The notes beneath the pieces are model-generated. The model worked only from the letters and a program-made list of their open reading frames with translations. It searched no databases and was not told the origin of the DNA. The position numbers were made by a program, and so were the translations under genes. Source: JBFJKD01 sp041600415 (GTDB lineage: Bacteria; Pseudomonadota; Gammaproteobacteria; Pseudomonadales; Porticoccaceae). Taken from it: a stretch of DNA of 64,000 nucleotides. The DNA is taken from NCBI GenBank assembly GCA_041600415.1, contig JBFIKF010000002.1, forward strand, positions 186,001 through 250,000, read 5' to 3'. Position 1 is the first letter of the stretch. Every line of letters starts with the position of its first letter. Shown piece by piece: positions 1 through 8,966 of the stretch.

Positions 1-1669
1 TTCCATCGAGTACAGAAGTGCGGCGTTGGCGATCACGACGCTGGCGGTGGCCAGTAATTGCAAAACGATGGGCTTCATCCCGAATTTGTTGAATCAGTAA
101 CAAGCTTGCCGCATCTGGAACGATCTCGCGTTCAGTATCGGCTGTGCTTAGTAGCAGCGTTTCCAACCCTGGTTTGCGGCTGGTGCCTTTCGCCACGCCC
201 ACCAAAGTGACTGCCTTTATTTCCAGATCTTCAAGTACTTTACGCGCCACCCGCAGCTGCCCCTTACCGCCATCAATAAACAGCACATCGGGTAGTTTCG
301 CCTCGCCAGCACGCAACCGTATGTAGCGTCGGCGCAGCGCCTGTTCCATGGCGGCGTAATCGTCACCACCCTGAATACCGGAAATATTAAAACGTCGGTA
401 ATCGGTTTTCAGCGGACCTTCCCGGTTAAATACCACACAGGATGCGACCGCCGCCTCGCCGCTACTATGACTAATATCGAAACACTCCATGCGTTCCGGC
501 ATCTGCGCCAGACCAAACAACTGACACAGTGCGCTAAATCGATTATCCATCGCCCGTTGTGCCGCCAGGCGCCCCGCCAAATTCTGTTGTGCAGTGCGTT
601 TAGCCAGCTCCAGCCATTTAACGCGCGTGCCTCGCAACGGGGTCTTGATCTCCACGCGACGTTTCGCGGCGCTGGAGAGTGCTTTTTCCAACACAGGTTT
701 ATCGGCCAGGGATTCACTCAAAATAATTTCCCCTGGAATATCGATGATGCCGCCCATTTTGAGATAGTGCTGGGGTACAAATTCGGCCAGGACATCTGCG
801 TATTCCGTGTCCAGTGGAATTTTTGGATAAAAACTGCGACTACCCAGAATACGGCCATGCCTGATATACAGAATATGCACACAGGCCTCTCCGCCATCAG
901 CAGCGCTAGCCACCACGTCCAGACTTCCCCGCCCCGACTCTATCACCTGTCGAGCCTGGACCTCGCGCAGTGCGGTTATCTGATCACGACACGCGGCAGC
1001 CTCCTCAAATGCCAGGCGTCCCACCGCCTCATCCATACCGCTCTCCAGTTCGCGCATCAGAGGTTGGTTTTTGCCTTCCAGAAACATCTGAGTACGCCGC
1101 ACATCGCGCGCATAGTGTTCCTTGCTGATCAATCCGACGCAGGGCGCCGTACAACGATTGATCTGATATTGTAGACAGGGACGTGTACGGTTTTTGTAAA
1201 AAGAATCTTCACACTGCCGCACCTTAAAGGTTTTTTGTAAAAAACCCAGACTTTCCCTGACTGATGAAGCACCGGGATAAGGTCCAAAATAAATACCTTT
1301 GCTATTTTTACTGCCACGATGAACACTTATACGCGGAAAATCATCCTGGGTGGACATAAAAATATACGGGTAGGATTTGTCGTCACGCAGTAATATATTA
1401 AACGGGGGCCGATATTGTTTAATCAGATTTTGTTCGAGAATGAGAGCTTCCACTTCGGTTTCGGTAACGGTCACATCCACACTGTGAATACGACTTACCA
1501 GCATTGCTGTTTTCGGTGTAAGACCGTTTTTTCGAAAGTAACTGCTGACACGGTTACGCAAGTTACCGGCCTTACCCACATATAGAACCTGACCCCGAGG
1601 GTCGAGCATTTGATAAACCCCGGGAAGCGTGGTCAGGTTTTTAAGAAATGTTTTTGAATCAAAAGCCAT
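1..1669 (-). CDS. uvrC: UvrABC excinuclease subunit C, 3' end missing at window edge
   Basis: UvrC makes both incisions in nucleotide excision repair after UvrA/UvrB find the lesion. The frame opens at the ATG ending at 1669 (MAFDSKTFLKNL...) and stays open to the left edge, giving 556 of about 610 expected residues. A GIY-YIG nuclease domain is at the N-terminus (GVYQ...YVGKAGNLRNRV). A four-cysteine-type central region (CLQYQINRCTAPC) follows, and the C-terminal RNase H-like nuclease shows ECFDISH and LFIDGGKGQL. The terminal helix-hairpin-helix domain lies outside the window. The gene is 59 bp downstream of a UvrY-type regulator, the uvrY-uvrC pairing usual in gammaproteobacteria. No strong ribosome site is seen before this ATG. 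Confidence 0.96.
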   Translation of the reverse strand, partial: MAFDSKTFLKNLTTLPGVYQMLDPRGQVLYVGKAGNLRNRVSSYFRKNGLTPKTAMLVSRIHSVDVTVTETEVEALILEQNLIKQYRPPFNILLRDDKSYPYIFMSTQDDFPRISVHRGSKNSKGIYFGPYPGASSVRESLGFLQKTFKVRQCEDSFYKNRTRPCLQYQINRCTAPCVGLISKEHYARDVRRTQMFLEGKNQPLMRELESGMDEAVGRLAFEEAAACRDQITALREVQARQVIESGRGSLDVVASAADGGEACVHILYIRHGRILGSRSFYPKIPLDTEYADVLAEFVPQHYLKMGGIIDIPGEIILSESLADKPVLEKALSSAAKRRVEIKTPLRGTRVKWLELAKRTAQQNLAGRLAAQRAMDNRFSALCQLFGLAQMPERMECFDISHSSGEAAVASCVVFNREGPLKTDYRRFNISGIQGGDDYAAMEQALRRRYIRLRAGEAKLPDVLFIDGGKGQLRVARKVLEDLEIKAVTLVGVAKGTSRKPGLETLLLSTADTEREIVPDAASLLLIQQIRDEAHRFAITGHRQRRDRQRRTSVLDG

Positions 1670-1728
1670 ATAATTGGGTTGTAGAAAAATTATGGTTGGA
1701 AGTTATATTCGGTAAATACCAGTGGCCA

Positions 1729-2379
1729 TCAAATGACTTCACTGGGGTTAACCAGTCCGTACTTTACGGCGACCAATGTCAGCTCAACGTCGTTACTGAC
1801 GTTGAGTTTTTCGTATATACGGTACTTGTACGTGTTAATAGTTTTGGGACTGATATTCAATACCCCGGCAATTTCGTTGGCACGGTGACCACTGGTAATC
1901 ATTTGCGCGATTTGTAATTCGCGCTCAGAAAGCTGTGCCAAGGGGGATAGCTTCTGATTTCCAGACAGGCGGTGTATTACCATCATTTGCGCAATCGCTG
2001 GACTGACATACACTCGCCCGTCCGCCAGCGTTCGCAAAGCCTCCTCTATTTCGTTGGCGTCGGCATTTTTGGTGATGTAGCCTGCTGCTCCGGCCTTGAG
2101 TAACTGGGTCGGATACATCTCGTCGTTCAGCGCGCTGATCACAACCACCTTCAGGGTGGCATTGGCCAGCAACAGACGTCGCGTCGCCTCCAGGCCACCG
2201 ATGCCGGGCATGCGAATATCCATAAACACAATGTCGGGCTGATATTCCCGCGCGAGCGAGATTGCCTCCTCCCCACTGGCTCCTTGCGCCACCACCTCAA
2301 CATCGGCAATTTGAGCCAGTAACCCGCAAATTCCCATACGCACCAGATCGTGGTCGTCGATGACAATGACTTTCAGCAA
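1729..2379 (-). CDS. uvrY: UvrY/GacA-family two-component response regulator
   Basis: This 216-residue protein has a receiver domain at about residues 1-120, with acidic pocket D8/D9 and phospho-acceptor D54 in VFMDIRMPG. A LuxR/NarL-type helix-turn-helix follows at about 148-210 (LSERELQIAQ...SPKTINTYKYRIYEKL). Length and arrangement are those of GacA/UvrY, the partner of the BarA/GacS kinase, which activates CsrA-sequestering small RNAs and so controls carbon storage, motility and biofilm. Position directly before uvrC supports that assignment over other NarL-type regulators. No kinase gene is nearby, as expected for this orphan-located family. Confidence 0.93.
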   Translation of the reverse strand: MLKVIVIDDHDLVRMGICGLLAQIADVEVVAQGASGEEAISLAREYQPDIVFMDIRMPGIGGLEATRRLLLANATLKVVVISALNDEMYPTQLLKAGAAGYITKNADANEIEEALRTLADGRVYVSPAIAQMMVIHRLSGNQKLSPLAQLSERELQIAQMITSGHRANEIAGVLNISPKTINTYKYRIYEKLNVSNDVELTLVAVKYGLVNPSEVI

Positions 2380-2433
2380 GACATGACCTCACCCTGCAAA
2401 AATTTGCCTGAGAGGGTAGCATTTTGCCCGGCA

Positions 2434-3054
2434 TTACACCACGCGTAGAATATTGCGTAACGTCAAGTTCACACGCTGCCCAACATCGCCAGATGTTTTG
2501 GCGATGCGATGTTGCCAGCTGCGCTGCGTACCCGCCTCCATCAGCAGGAGTGAACCATGGCCCAACGGTATCTGTACTTGCCGTCGGCCCTGTGTCTCTT
2601 TAGCGCGCAAATCAAAACGTCGCGTCGCACCAAGACTCAAGGAAGCGATCACCGGATCTGCACCCAGTACCGTTTCATCGTCACTGTGCCAGCCGACGCT
2701 ATCTCGCCCATCGCGATACAGATTCAACAATGCGCTGTTAAAGACTGCGCCGGTAAGTTTACAAATATGTTCTCTGACAAGGGTCAACTCCGGCAACCAT
2801 TCCTGCCGCACCAGGCGTACGCCCGAATAACTGTAATCGGCGCCCGTATCACCAAACCAGGCGTTCATTCTCGGAATCAGGTGTTGTCGAGCGCCGATTG
2901 TAATGCGACTTTGCTCCCACGTTACCCTGCGCAACAAATGATTGAGCAACGCATCAGCGGCATTACTGTCTAAAAAGTGCGGCCAGAACCGGAGATGGCC
3001 ACCACCCGGAAGGGGGATACTGTCAGACTCTTCTAAGAGGACGAGTTGATTCAT
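2434..3054 (-). CDS. AlkB-like 2-oxoglutarate/Fe(II) DNA repair dioxygenase
   Basis: The 206-residue protein has the AlkB/ABH2-type core. The iron ligands H123 and D125 are in GWHSDDE, the distal histidine H182 in WQHRI, and arginines R194 and R200 for 2-oxoglutarate binding in RVNLTLRNILR. The NLYRDGRDSVGWH segment is typical of the ABH2/ABH3-like bacterial branch rather than Ada-linked E. coli AlkB. Family members remove methyl groups from 1-methyladenine and 3-methylcytosine oxidatively. It sits between uvrY and murB on the same strand and is probably transcribed alone (54 bp to uvrY, about 80 bp from murB). Substrate preference cannot be read from sequence. Confidence 0.9.
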   Translation of the reverse strand: MNQLVLLEESDSIPLPGGGHLRFWPHFLDSNAADALLNHLLRRVTWEQSRITIGARQHLIPRMNAWFGDTGADYSYSGVRLVRQEWLPELTLVREHICKLTGAVFNSALLNLYRDGRDSVGWHSDDETVLGADPVIASLSLGATRRFDLRAKETQGRRQVQIPLGHGSLLLMEAGTQRSWQHRIAKTSGDVGQRVNLTLRNILRVV

Positions 3055-3095
3055 GGTTTATAGCTCAACACAAAGCGACTCTGTATTGACGGCCG

Positions 3096-4136
3096 TCACC
3101 GACATTGCAATCCCAATATGTTGGGTTCAATTTCAAGAATTACGCCAAATCGTTTGTGTATATCGGCGCGTATGTTCTCGGCCAAGCTGAGTATCTGCTG
3201 CGCACTACTACTGCCATAATTTACCAGTACCAGCGCCTGATCCGTATGCACGCCCGCACCTCCGATGCGGCGCCCCTTCCAGCCGGCCCGTTCAAGGAGC
3301 CAGCCAGCGGCAAGCTTTACGCGGCCATCTTCCTGAGGGAAACATACCAGTTGCGGGTGGCGCACGAGCAGCGTTGCGGCCAGCTGACGACTAACCAGTG
3401 GGTTTTTAAAAAAACTGCCCACATTTGGTAGTGCTACCGGGTCAGGCAATTTACGTCGCCGGATGGCAGACACTGTGTCGTAAACAATTTGCGCCGTCAC
3501 TGGCAAGGCCACGCTCCCTATTTCGCGGGCCAGCGCTGGGTAATCGAGCCGTAACCGCGGTGTCTTGCTCAAGCCGAGGGTGACTTCCGTGATCGCCATA
3601 CGATTTTTCAACGCACCTTTGAAAATACTATCGCGATAGCCAAATTGGCAAGCGGCGTTGGACAATGTCACTACCTCACCCGTATTTATATGGACTGCCC
3701 GCAACGCCACTAGCACCTCACTCAGCTCTACACCGTAGGCACCAATATTCTGAATAGGGGCCGCTCCCACCCTGCCGGGAATCAACGCAAGATTCTCAAG
3801 TCCGTACCAACCGCGCGCCAGACAATCCCGTACTGTCTGATCCCAATTCATACCGGCACCAATCGACACCTGTACCGCGTCCGTATTCTGTTCAACAACC
3901 TGCATGCCGCCGATATCGATCAGTAATACGAGGCCCACTAAATCACCAGCCAGTACGATATTACTGCCCCCGCCAAGGCAGGTTACCGGTAACTGCTTAT
4001 GACGCGCCCATTCCAGCGCCTCGCGCAAAAGTTCCGCATCGGTGACACGGCAGAAATATTCGGCTCGGGCCATCAATGCCAAAGTGTTGTAAGGGGTTAA
4101 TTCGACGTCCTGCTGGATGGGCAAAGTGGGATTCAT
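3096..4136 (-). CDS. murB: UDP-N-acetylenolpyruvoylglucosamine reductase
   Basis: MurB reduces the enolpyruvyl group of UDP-GlcNAc-enolpyruvate with NADPH, giving UDP-MurNAc for peptidoglycan. FAD-binding signatures are clear: LGGGSNIVL, then LENLALIPGRVGAAPIQNIGAYGVE. The catalytic serine region is PNVGSFFKNP and the C-terminal catalytic glutamate is in ILEIEPNILG. The longest open frame begins with TTG at 4166, inside a poor context. The ATG at 4136 (MNPTLPIQQDVEL) gives 346 residues, close to E. coli MurB (342), and is preferred. It follows kdsB by about 40 bp, so it is likely the last gene of the msbA-lpxK-kdsB-murB run. Confidence 0.95.
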   Translation of the reverse strand: MNPTLPIQQDVELTPYNTLALMARAEYFCRVTDAELLREALEWARHKQLPVTCLGGGSNIVLAGDLVGLVLLIDIGGMQVVEQNTDAVQVSIGAGMNWDQTVRDCLARGWYGLENLALIPGRVGAAPIQNIGAYGVELSEVLVALRAVHINTGEVVTLSNAACQFGYRDSIFKGALKNRMAITEVTLGLSKTPRLRLDYPALAREIGSVALPVTAQIVYDTVSAIRRRKLPDPVALPNVGSFFKNPLVSRQLAATLLVRHPQLVCFPQEDGRVKLAAGWLLERAGWKGRRIGGAGVHTDQALVLVNYGSSSAQQILSLAENIRADIHKRFGVILEIEPNILGLQCR

Positions 4137-4176
4137 ATAGAGGCAAACTCGTCTTTTCGTCGCCAACAGAGCCCCG

Positions 4177-4953
4177 TCACTGAACCCCGCCCTGACGCAA
4201 CAACGCCGTTACCCGCTGCAGATCGTCAAGCGTGTCGACACCCCCAGGTACTGGGGCCTCGGCTTGCGCAACATGAATCGCCTCGCCGTGCCACAAAAAA
4301 CGCAGTTGTTCGAGCGCCTCTACAGCTTCGAGCGGTGCCATCGGCCAGCCGACAAATTGCTTGAGCGTACGTACCCGATAGGCATACAACCCGATATGAC
4401 GCTGTGCATAGCAGGCTGGCGGTAACGTCTGGCATCCATCCTTAAAATGATCGCGCGGCCACGGAATAGCCGCCCGGCTAAAATACAGCGCCAGGTCACT
4501 CGCGTCAGTTACCACCTTAACTACATTGGGGTTGGAGAACTCCGCATAGGTCGTAATATTCTCGCACAGGGTTGCCACGCCCAGCCGTGGACGATCTGCC
4601 AGGTTCTGCGCAACCTGATCGATTACCTGCGGCGGGATTAAGGGTTCATCCCCTTGCACGTTGACAATAATGCTGTCCTCCGCGAACCCATAATGCTCGG
4701 CCACTTCGTGGAGCCGATCTGTGCCTGAGCTATGGGCTGCCGATGTCATGACGACGTCGCCGCCGAACGCTGCCACGGCGTCGGCAATGCGCTGATCATC
4801 AGTCGCCACCAGTACCCGATCCGCAGCGCTTCTGGACGCTTGCTCGTAGACTCGGTTAATCATGGATTTTCCTGCAATATCCAGCAGTGGCTTACCCTTC
4901 AGACGAGTGGAACCGAAGCGTGCAGGAATTACAATAATATATTTGTTATTCAA
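4177..4953 (-). CDS. kdsB: CMP-KDO synthetase (3-deoxy-manno-octulosonate cytidylyltransferase)
   Basis: KdsB activates KDO with CTP for attachment to lipid A in the cytoplasm. The 258-residue protein starts with the nucleotide-binding loop IPARFGSTRLKGKPLLDI, then has VATDDQRI, NVQGDEPLI and the C-terminal VDTLDDLQRV. The start is TTG (LNNKYIIV...) preceded by AGGTAAC at suitable distance. No ATG occurs before the conserved IPARFGS motif. Only 17 bp separate it from lpxK. The small Trm112-like gene that I recall between these two in Pseudomonas is absent here. Confidence 0.96.
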   Translation of the reverse strand: MNNKYIIVIPARFGSTRLKGKPLLDIAGKSMINRVYEQASRSAADRVLVATDDQRIADAVAAFGGDVVMTSAAHSSGTDRLHEVAEHYGFAEDSIIVNVQGDEPLIPPQVIDQVAQNLADRPRLGVATLCENITTYAEFSNPNVVKVVTDASDLALYFSRAAIPWPRDHFKDGCQTLPPACYAQRHIGLYAYRVRTLKQFVGWPMAPLEAVEALEQLRFLWHGEAIHVAQAEAPVPGGVDTLDDLQRVTALLRQGGVQ

Positions 4954-4970
4954 TATGTTACCTAATAAAT

Positions 4971-5963
4971 CTAAACTATTTTATTAAATAATTTTTCGAT
5001 CTCGTTGAGAAGGGATTCGGGCACGCTGGTTGTGACTTCCAGGGCCCAGACATGATGGTCGACAAAGGCAGCGCACTTAACCGCGTCTTTGCTGGTCACG
5101 ATAACGGGCGCGTCGTCCGTATACTGAAAATCCTCTGGCCGAAATTTATAGTGATCGGGAAATGTTTGCAATGTCGCACTAAAACCCAAGTCCGCCAGAG
5201 TGTCGGCAAAACGTTGCGGATTTCCAATGCCTGCCAGCGCGTGTACAGTTTTTGACAGACTCCATTCGTCGAGTGAACACACCTTGCCGGTTGCGAGATG
5301 CCGAAACCGGACCGGCCGCACCTGTATTGCCAGACTGGACGGCCAGACGGTCCGCGCCCGCGCTGGATCACCGTTGATAATAACCGCGTCAACACTACGC
5401 AAACGCGCTATGGGTTCGCGCAAGGGTCCCGCCGGAAGGCAGTAACCATTACCAAAACCACGCGCCCCGTCTAGCACCGCGATTTCCATATCCCGGTGCA
5501 TACGGTAATGCTGCAAACCATCGTCACTCAACACCAAGTCGCAATTACCACTTTTTAATAACTCGGCAATTGCTCTGCGTCGATCCGCACAGATAACCAC
5601 TGGACAACGGGTTGCTCTGACGATTAACACTGCTTCGTCACCGGCTATTTCCGCCGTGCTAGCGGCCGTCACCACTAGCGGCTGCCGATTTCCTGAGCCA
5701 CCGTAACCCCGACTCACAACACCGGGGCGATAACCGCGCGCGCGTAACTGATCGACCAGCGCGATTATCAACGGTGTTTTACCGGTACCACCAACAGCAA
5801 TATTTCCAACCACTATAACCGGCACTGGAAACTGTCTTTGATTATATCGGCGACACAGCATCCAACGCCGTAGGCGGGCGATAACGTAGAAAACTCCACT
5901 CAGCGGCAGTAGCGCAAGCGTCCAGCCATAAGGTCGATACCAGGCCCGCTCGATGGCGCGCAT
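4971..5963 (-). CDS. lpxK: Tetraacyldisaccharide 4'-kinase
   Basis: LpxK phosphorylates the 4' position of the lipid A disaccharide at the inner face of the cytoplasmic membrane. The 330-residue protein has an N-terminal hydrophobic anchor (about residues 13-32), the P-loop GNIAVGGTGKTPL, VSRGYGG, GDEAVLI, the conserved LSDDGLQHYRM, and the C-terminal FPDHYKF motif. Its ATG is three bases after the msbA stop codon, showing tight coupling. The order msbA-lpxK-kdsB is the standard lipid A operon layout. Confidence 0.97.
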   Translation of the reverse strand: MRAIERAWYRPYGWTLALLPLSGVFYVIARLRRWMLCRRYNQRQFPVPVIVVGNIAVGGTGKTPLIIALVDQLRARGYRPGVVSRGYGGSGNRQPLVVTAASTAEIAGDEAVLIVRATRCPVVICADRRRAIAELLKSGNCDLVLSDDGLQHYRMHRDMEIAVLDGARGFGNGYCLPAGPLREPIARLRSVDAVIINGDPARARTVWPSSLAIQVRPVRFRHLATGKVCSLDEWSLSKTVHALAGIGNPQRFADTLADLGFSATLQTFPDHYKFRPEDFQYTDDAPVIVTSKDAVKCAAFVDHHVWALEVTTSVPESLLNEIEKLFNKIV

Positions 5964-5966
5964 ACG

Positions 5967-7826
5967 CTATACCACGTCATCCGAAAATTGTTGCCGATAC
6001 AGCTGTGCATAGCGCCCGTTTTCCGCCAGCAGTTTATGATGGCTGCCCTGTTCCACGACGCGCCCCTTATCCAGCACCATAATTCGATCGGCTTTTTCAA
6101 TGGTACTGAGTCGATGGGCAATCACAAAGGTTGTACGACCTCGCATTGCAGTCTCCAGAGCTGACTGTATATAGTTCTCCGACTTACTGTCGAGGGCTGA
6201 GGTTGCCTCGTCGAGAATCAGAATGGGGGCGTCCTTTAGCAGAGCGCGCGCAATGGCCAAGCGTTGGCGCTGTCCTCCAGACAACATCACACCGTCGTCG
6301 CCGATGCGGGTGTCAAAACCATCGGTAAGCGTCTCGATAAACTCCAGAGCGTAAGCCATGCGTGCCGCCTCATACACCTGTTCCCGGGAAGCGGACTTCA
6401 ACTCTCCGTAGGCGATATTGTTATACACGGAGTCGTTAAACAGGGTGACGTGCTGACTGACCAGTGCGATCTGCTTGCGCAGGTTTTTGAGGCTATATTC
6501 GGTAATTTCCGTACCATCCAGTAAAATTTGTCCACTCTGGTAATTATAAAAACGGGGAATGAGACTGACGAGGGATGTTTTACCACCCCCGGAGGGACCC
6601 ACCAGGGCGATACTTTCCCCGGATTCCACAGAAAATGTCAGATCGTGCAGAACTCTGTCACCTCGGGCGTACCCAAAATTAACATTCTTAAATTCGAATT
6701 GCCCCGCAACCCGCTCTTTCTCAATTTTACCAGTATCCCGCTCCTCTACCCCGTCGAGAGTGTCAAACAAGGTGGAGCCCGCGGCGATACCTCGTTGAAT
6801 GGTGCTATTGATCTGCGTGATCTGACGTATCGGTTTAGCGAGCAACGATGCAGTAAATAAAAATTTTGTGAAATCTCCCGTGGTCATCGACGAAATGATT
6901 TCCGGAGTCAGTGCCAGCCAGATCAACAGGCCGAGGGACCCAGCGAGCAACAACTGAATCACCGGAGTACTCAGACCTTCCGTTAACGCCAACTTTAAAT
7001 TTTGACGTCGATTGGTTTTGGACGCGTGATGCATTCGTTTACGTTCGTAATCTGTGCCACCAAATAAATGCATTTCACGATAGCCCGCTACGGTTTCCTG
7101 TGCGACGTGGGTGATCTCCCCTGCCGCGCTTTGAATACGTTTGCTTAAACGCCGAAAGCGCTTACTGACGGAATTGATGATGAACGCAATAACCGGCATG
7201 ATCACCAGAAATATCAACGCCAGCCGCCAGTTTAAATAAATCAGATAAATCAGCAGCCCGATAACCAGCGCTCCCTCGCGCAAAATTACCTTGAGCGCGC
7301 TGGTAACGGCTCCCATTACCTGGCCGACATGAAACGTTAACTGTGCCACCAGGTGGCCACTCATATTTTGATCGAAATAAGCACTCGGCATACGGGTGTA
7401 CTTGTCAAAAACTTCGTTGCGCAACCCATCGACAATCGACTGGGAAACATAGCTCATCCCGTAATTACCAATCAAAAATCCTATACCGCGTAATCCCGCG
7501 AGAATTAACATGAACAGCGGCACCACCACGCGGCTCTGCTCCAGCACATTACCATCGCGCATATACCATTGCGCAAAACGGGACGTGATTCCAGAATCAA
7601 TAGTAGTCAGATTGGCCGGGAGATCTTTAATATTTTCACCGGTTACCACGGTCAATACGTTAATCAGATAGCCAAACAGATCGACAAACGCGATTTCCAT
7701 CAAACTGAACATCCACAAACCCAGAACACTGATACCAAACACCACGGCATAACGGCGCAAATAGCCCAGCAGGCGTCGATACGTGGCGAAACTACTAACA
7801 GGTGTAACCGGCGGGACAGGGTTCAT
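5967..7826 (-). CDS. msbA: Lipid A export ATP-binding/permease protein MsbA
   Basis: A 619-residue half-size ABC exporter. The N-terminal transmembrane domain (about residues 1-340, six predicted helices) is followed by an ATPase domain with Walker A GPSGGGKTS, signature LSGGQRQRLAIARALL, Walker B ILILDEATSALD and the H-loop in VIAHRLST. MsbA flips core-lipid A across the inner membrane. Its neighbours exbD upstream and lpxK downstream match the usual gammaproteobacterial lipid A locus and support MsbA over a generic drug exporter. The protein is slightly longer than E. coli MsbA (582) because of an extended N-terminal periplasmic loop. Confidence 0.96.
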   Translation of the reverse strand: MNPVPPVTPVSSFATYRRLLGYLRRYAVVFGISVLGLWMFSLMEIAFVDLFGYLINVLTVVTGENIKDLPANLTTIDSGITSRFAQWYMRDGNVLEQSRVVVPLFMLILAGLRGIGFLIGNYGMSYVSQSIVDGLRNEVFDKYTRMPSAYFDQNMSGHLVAQLTFHVGQVMGAVTSALKVILREGALVIGLLIYLIYLNWRLALIFLVIMPVIAFIINSVSKRFRRLSKRIQSAAGEITHVAQETVAGYREMHLFGGTDYERKRMHHASKTNRRQNLKLALTEGLSTPVIQLLLAGSLGLLIWLALTPEIISSMTTGDFTKFLFTASLLAKPIRQITQINSTIQRGIAAGSTLFDTLDGVEERDTGKIEKERVAGQFEFKNVNFGYARGDRVLHDLTFSVESGESIALVGPSGGGKTSLVSLIPRFYNYQSGQILLDGTEITEYSLKNLRKQIALVSQHVTLFNDSVYNNIAYGELKSASREQVYEAARMAYALEFIETLTDGFDTRIGDDGVMLSGGQRQRLAIARALLKDAPILILDEATSALDSKSENYIQSALETAMRGRTTFVIAHRLSTIEKADRIMVLDKGRVVEQGSHHKLLAENGRYAQLYRQQFSDDVV

Positions 7827-7836
7827 AAAATGCCAA

Positions 7837-8259
7837 TTAATGGGTGGGTTCGGGTAACTGAGTGGTAATACTCAAATGGACAAATCCGGCCTGCCCGGCC
7901 GCATCCATCGCAGTGACGACCGCCTGGTGGCTACTTTTCGCATCCGCTGCGATCACCAGCGGTAACTTCTTATCGACGTCCCCCAGTTGGCGCAGGGCGC
8001 TGACCAGGGTTTCCGTCTGCCGGTTGATCAAAGCCACGCCGTTTACGGAATAGCTGCCATCATTAGCGATCAGTATCTCGATATTATCGGGAAGAGATTC
8101 AGCGGGTTTACCGGTAGCCTCCGGTAAATCAATCACCAGATGGGTTTCTTTAGTAAACGTGGTGGACACCATGAAAAAAATTAGCAACAGAAATACCACA
8201 TCAATCAACGGCGTAACATTGATACTGTTGTCGAGCACCGAGCGACGGCGAAACTTCAC
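7837..8259 (-). CDS. exbD: ExbD/TolR-family biopolymer transport protein
   Basis: A 140-residue protein with one transmembrane helix near the N-terminus (VTPLIDVVFLLLIFFMVST) containing the conserved aspartate, then a periplasmic domain. ExbD works with ExbB to couple proton flow to an energised envelope process, usually through TonB. Translation starts at a GTG that overlaps the exbB stop codon by four bases (GTGA), so the two subunits are translationally coupled. No tonB is present here. The lipid A neighbourhood matches the second exbB/exbD (tolQ/tolR-like) pair found beside lpxK in Pseudomonas. Confidence 0.93.
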   Translation of the reverse strand: MKFRRRSVLDNSINVTPLIDVVFLLLIFFMVSTTFTKETHLVIDLPEATGKPAESLPDNIEILIANDGSYSVNGVALINRQTETLVSALRQLGDVDKKLPLVIAADAKSSHQAVVTAMDAAGQAGFVHLSITTQLPEPTH

Positions 8260-8891
8260 TGTTTCGCCGCCTCCTCCGGCTGCAACAAACGGTCGCCGTG
8301 CAACGCGTCAACCAACTTGACGGCCTGATCCTGCATATCGACCACCAATGTGTCTATGCGCCGTTCAAAAAAACGATGGGCGATCAGAGCAGGAATACCT
8401 ACAGAAAGTCCCGCCGCTGTAGTAATTAGCGCCACGGAAATGCCTCCAGCCAACACGCCGGCGTTACCCGACCCTTCCAGCATAATAGCGGTAAATACTT
8501 TGATCATGCCGAACACCGTACCGAGTAATCCAATCAGTGGAGCGACCGCGGCGATAGTGCCCAGAATCGAAAGATATCTTTCTAACTGATGCACCACCTG
8601 CGCGGCAGCTTCCTCAATGCTATCTTTCATCACATCGCGGCCATGGCCCGAGTTACTCAGTCCGGCAGCCAGAATAATCCCTAGCGGCGAAGAGTTGCGT
8701 AGCTCAAGGAGTTTTTCCCGGTCCAATTGATGATTTTTTAGCCAATGCCAAACCTGCCCCAACAGATTATCAGGAACGACTTTACCTGGGCGCAATGCCA
8801 GATAGCGCTCGACCACAATACCCAACACCGCCACCGAGCACAGCATTAACGGTAGCATCAGCCAACCACCACTGACCAGTAATTCGTACAC
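8256..8891 (-). CDS. exbB: ExbB/TolQ-family MotA-like proton channel protein
   Basis: A 211-residue membrane protein with one N-terminal helix (about residues 8-27) and two C-terminal helices (about 108-130 and 148-170). The family signature AAVAPLIGLLGTVFGMIKVF...GGISVALITTAAGL is present. Together with ExbD it forms a proton-driven motor in the inner membrane. The stop codon overlaps the exbD start. A 75-bp gap separates it from comEC upstream, so it may head its own transcript that continues into msbA-lpxK-kdsB-murB. Confidence 0.94.
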   Translation of the reverse strand: MYELLVSGGWLMLPLMLCSVAVLGIVVERYLALRPGKVVPDNLLGQVWHWLKNHQLDREKLLELRNSSPLGIILAAGLSNSGHGRDVMKDSIEEAAAQVVHQLERYLSILGTIAAVAPLIGLLGTVFGMIKVFTAIMLEGSGNAGVLAGGISVALITTAAGLSVGIPALIAHRFFERRIDTLVVDMQDQAVKLVDALHGDRLLQPEEAAKQ

Positions 8892-8966
8892 GCCCGCCCC
8901 TCGTTTCGCAAAAAATTATGCGCCACTTTACCACAATCATCGACCTTCCCTCGCCATGGTCGCCGG

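Noticed and set aside
467..1174. 235-codon plus-strand frame
   Set aside because: It runs antisense to the well-conserved uvrC and its translation has no recognisable features.
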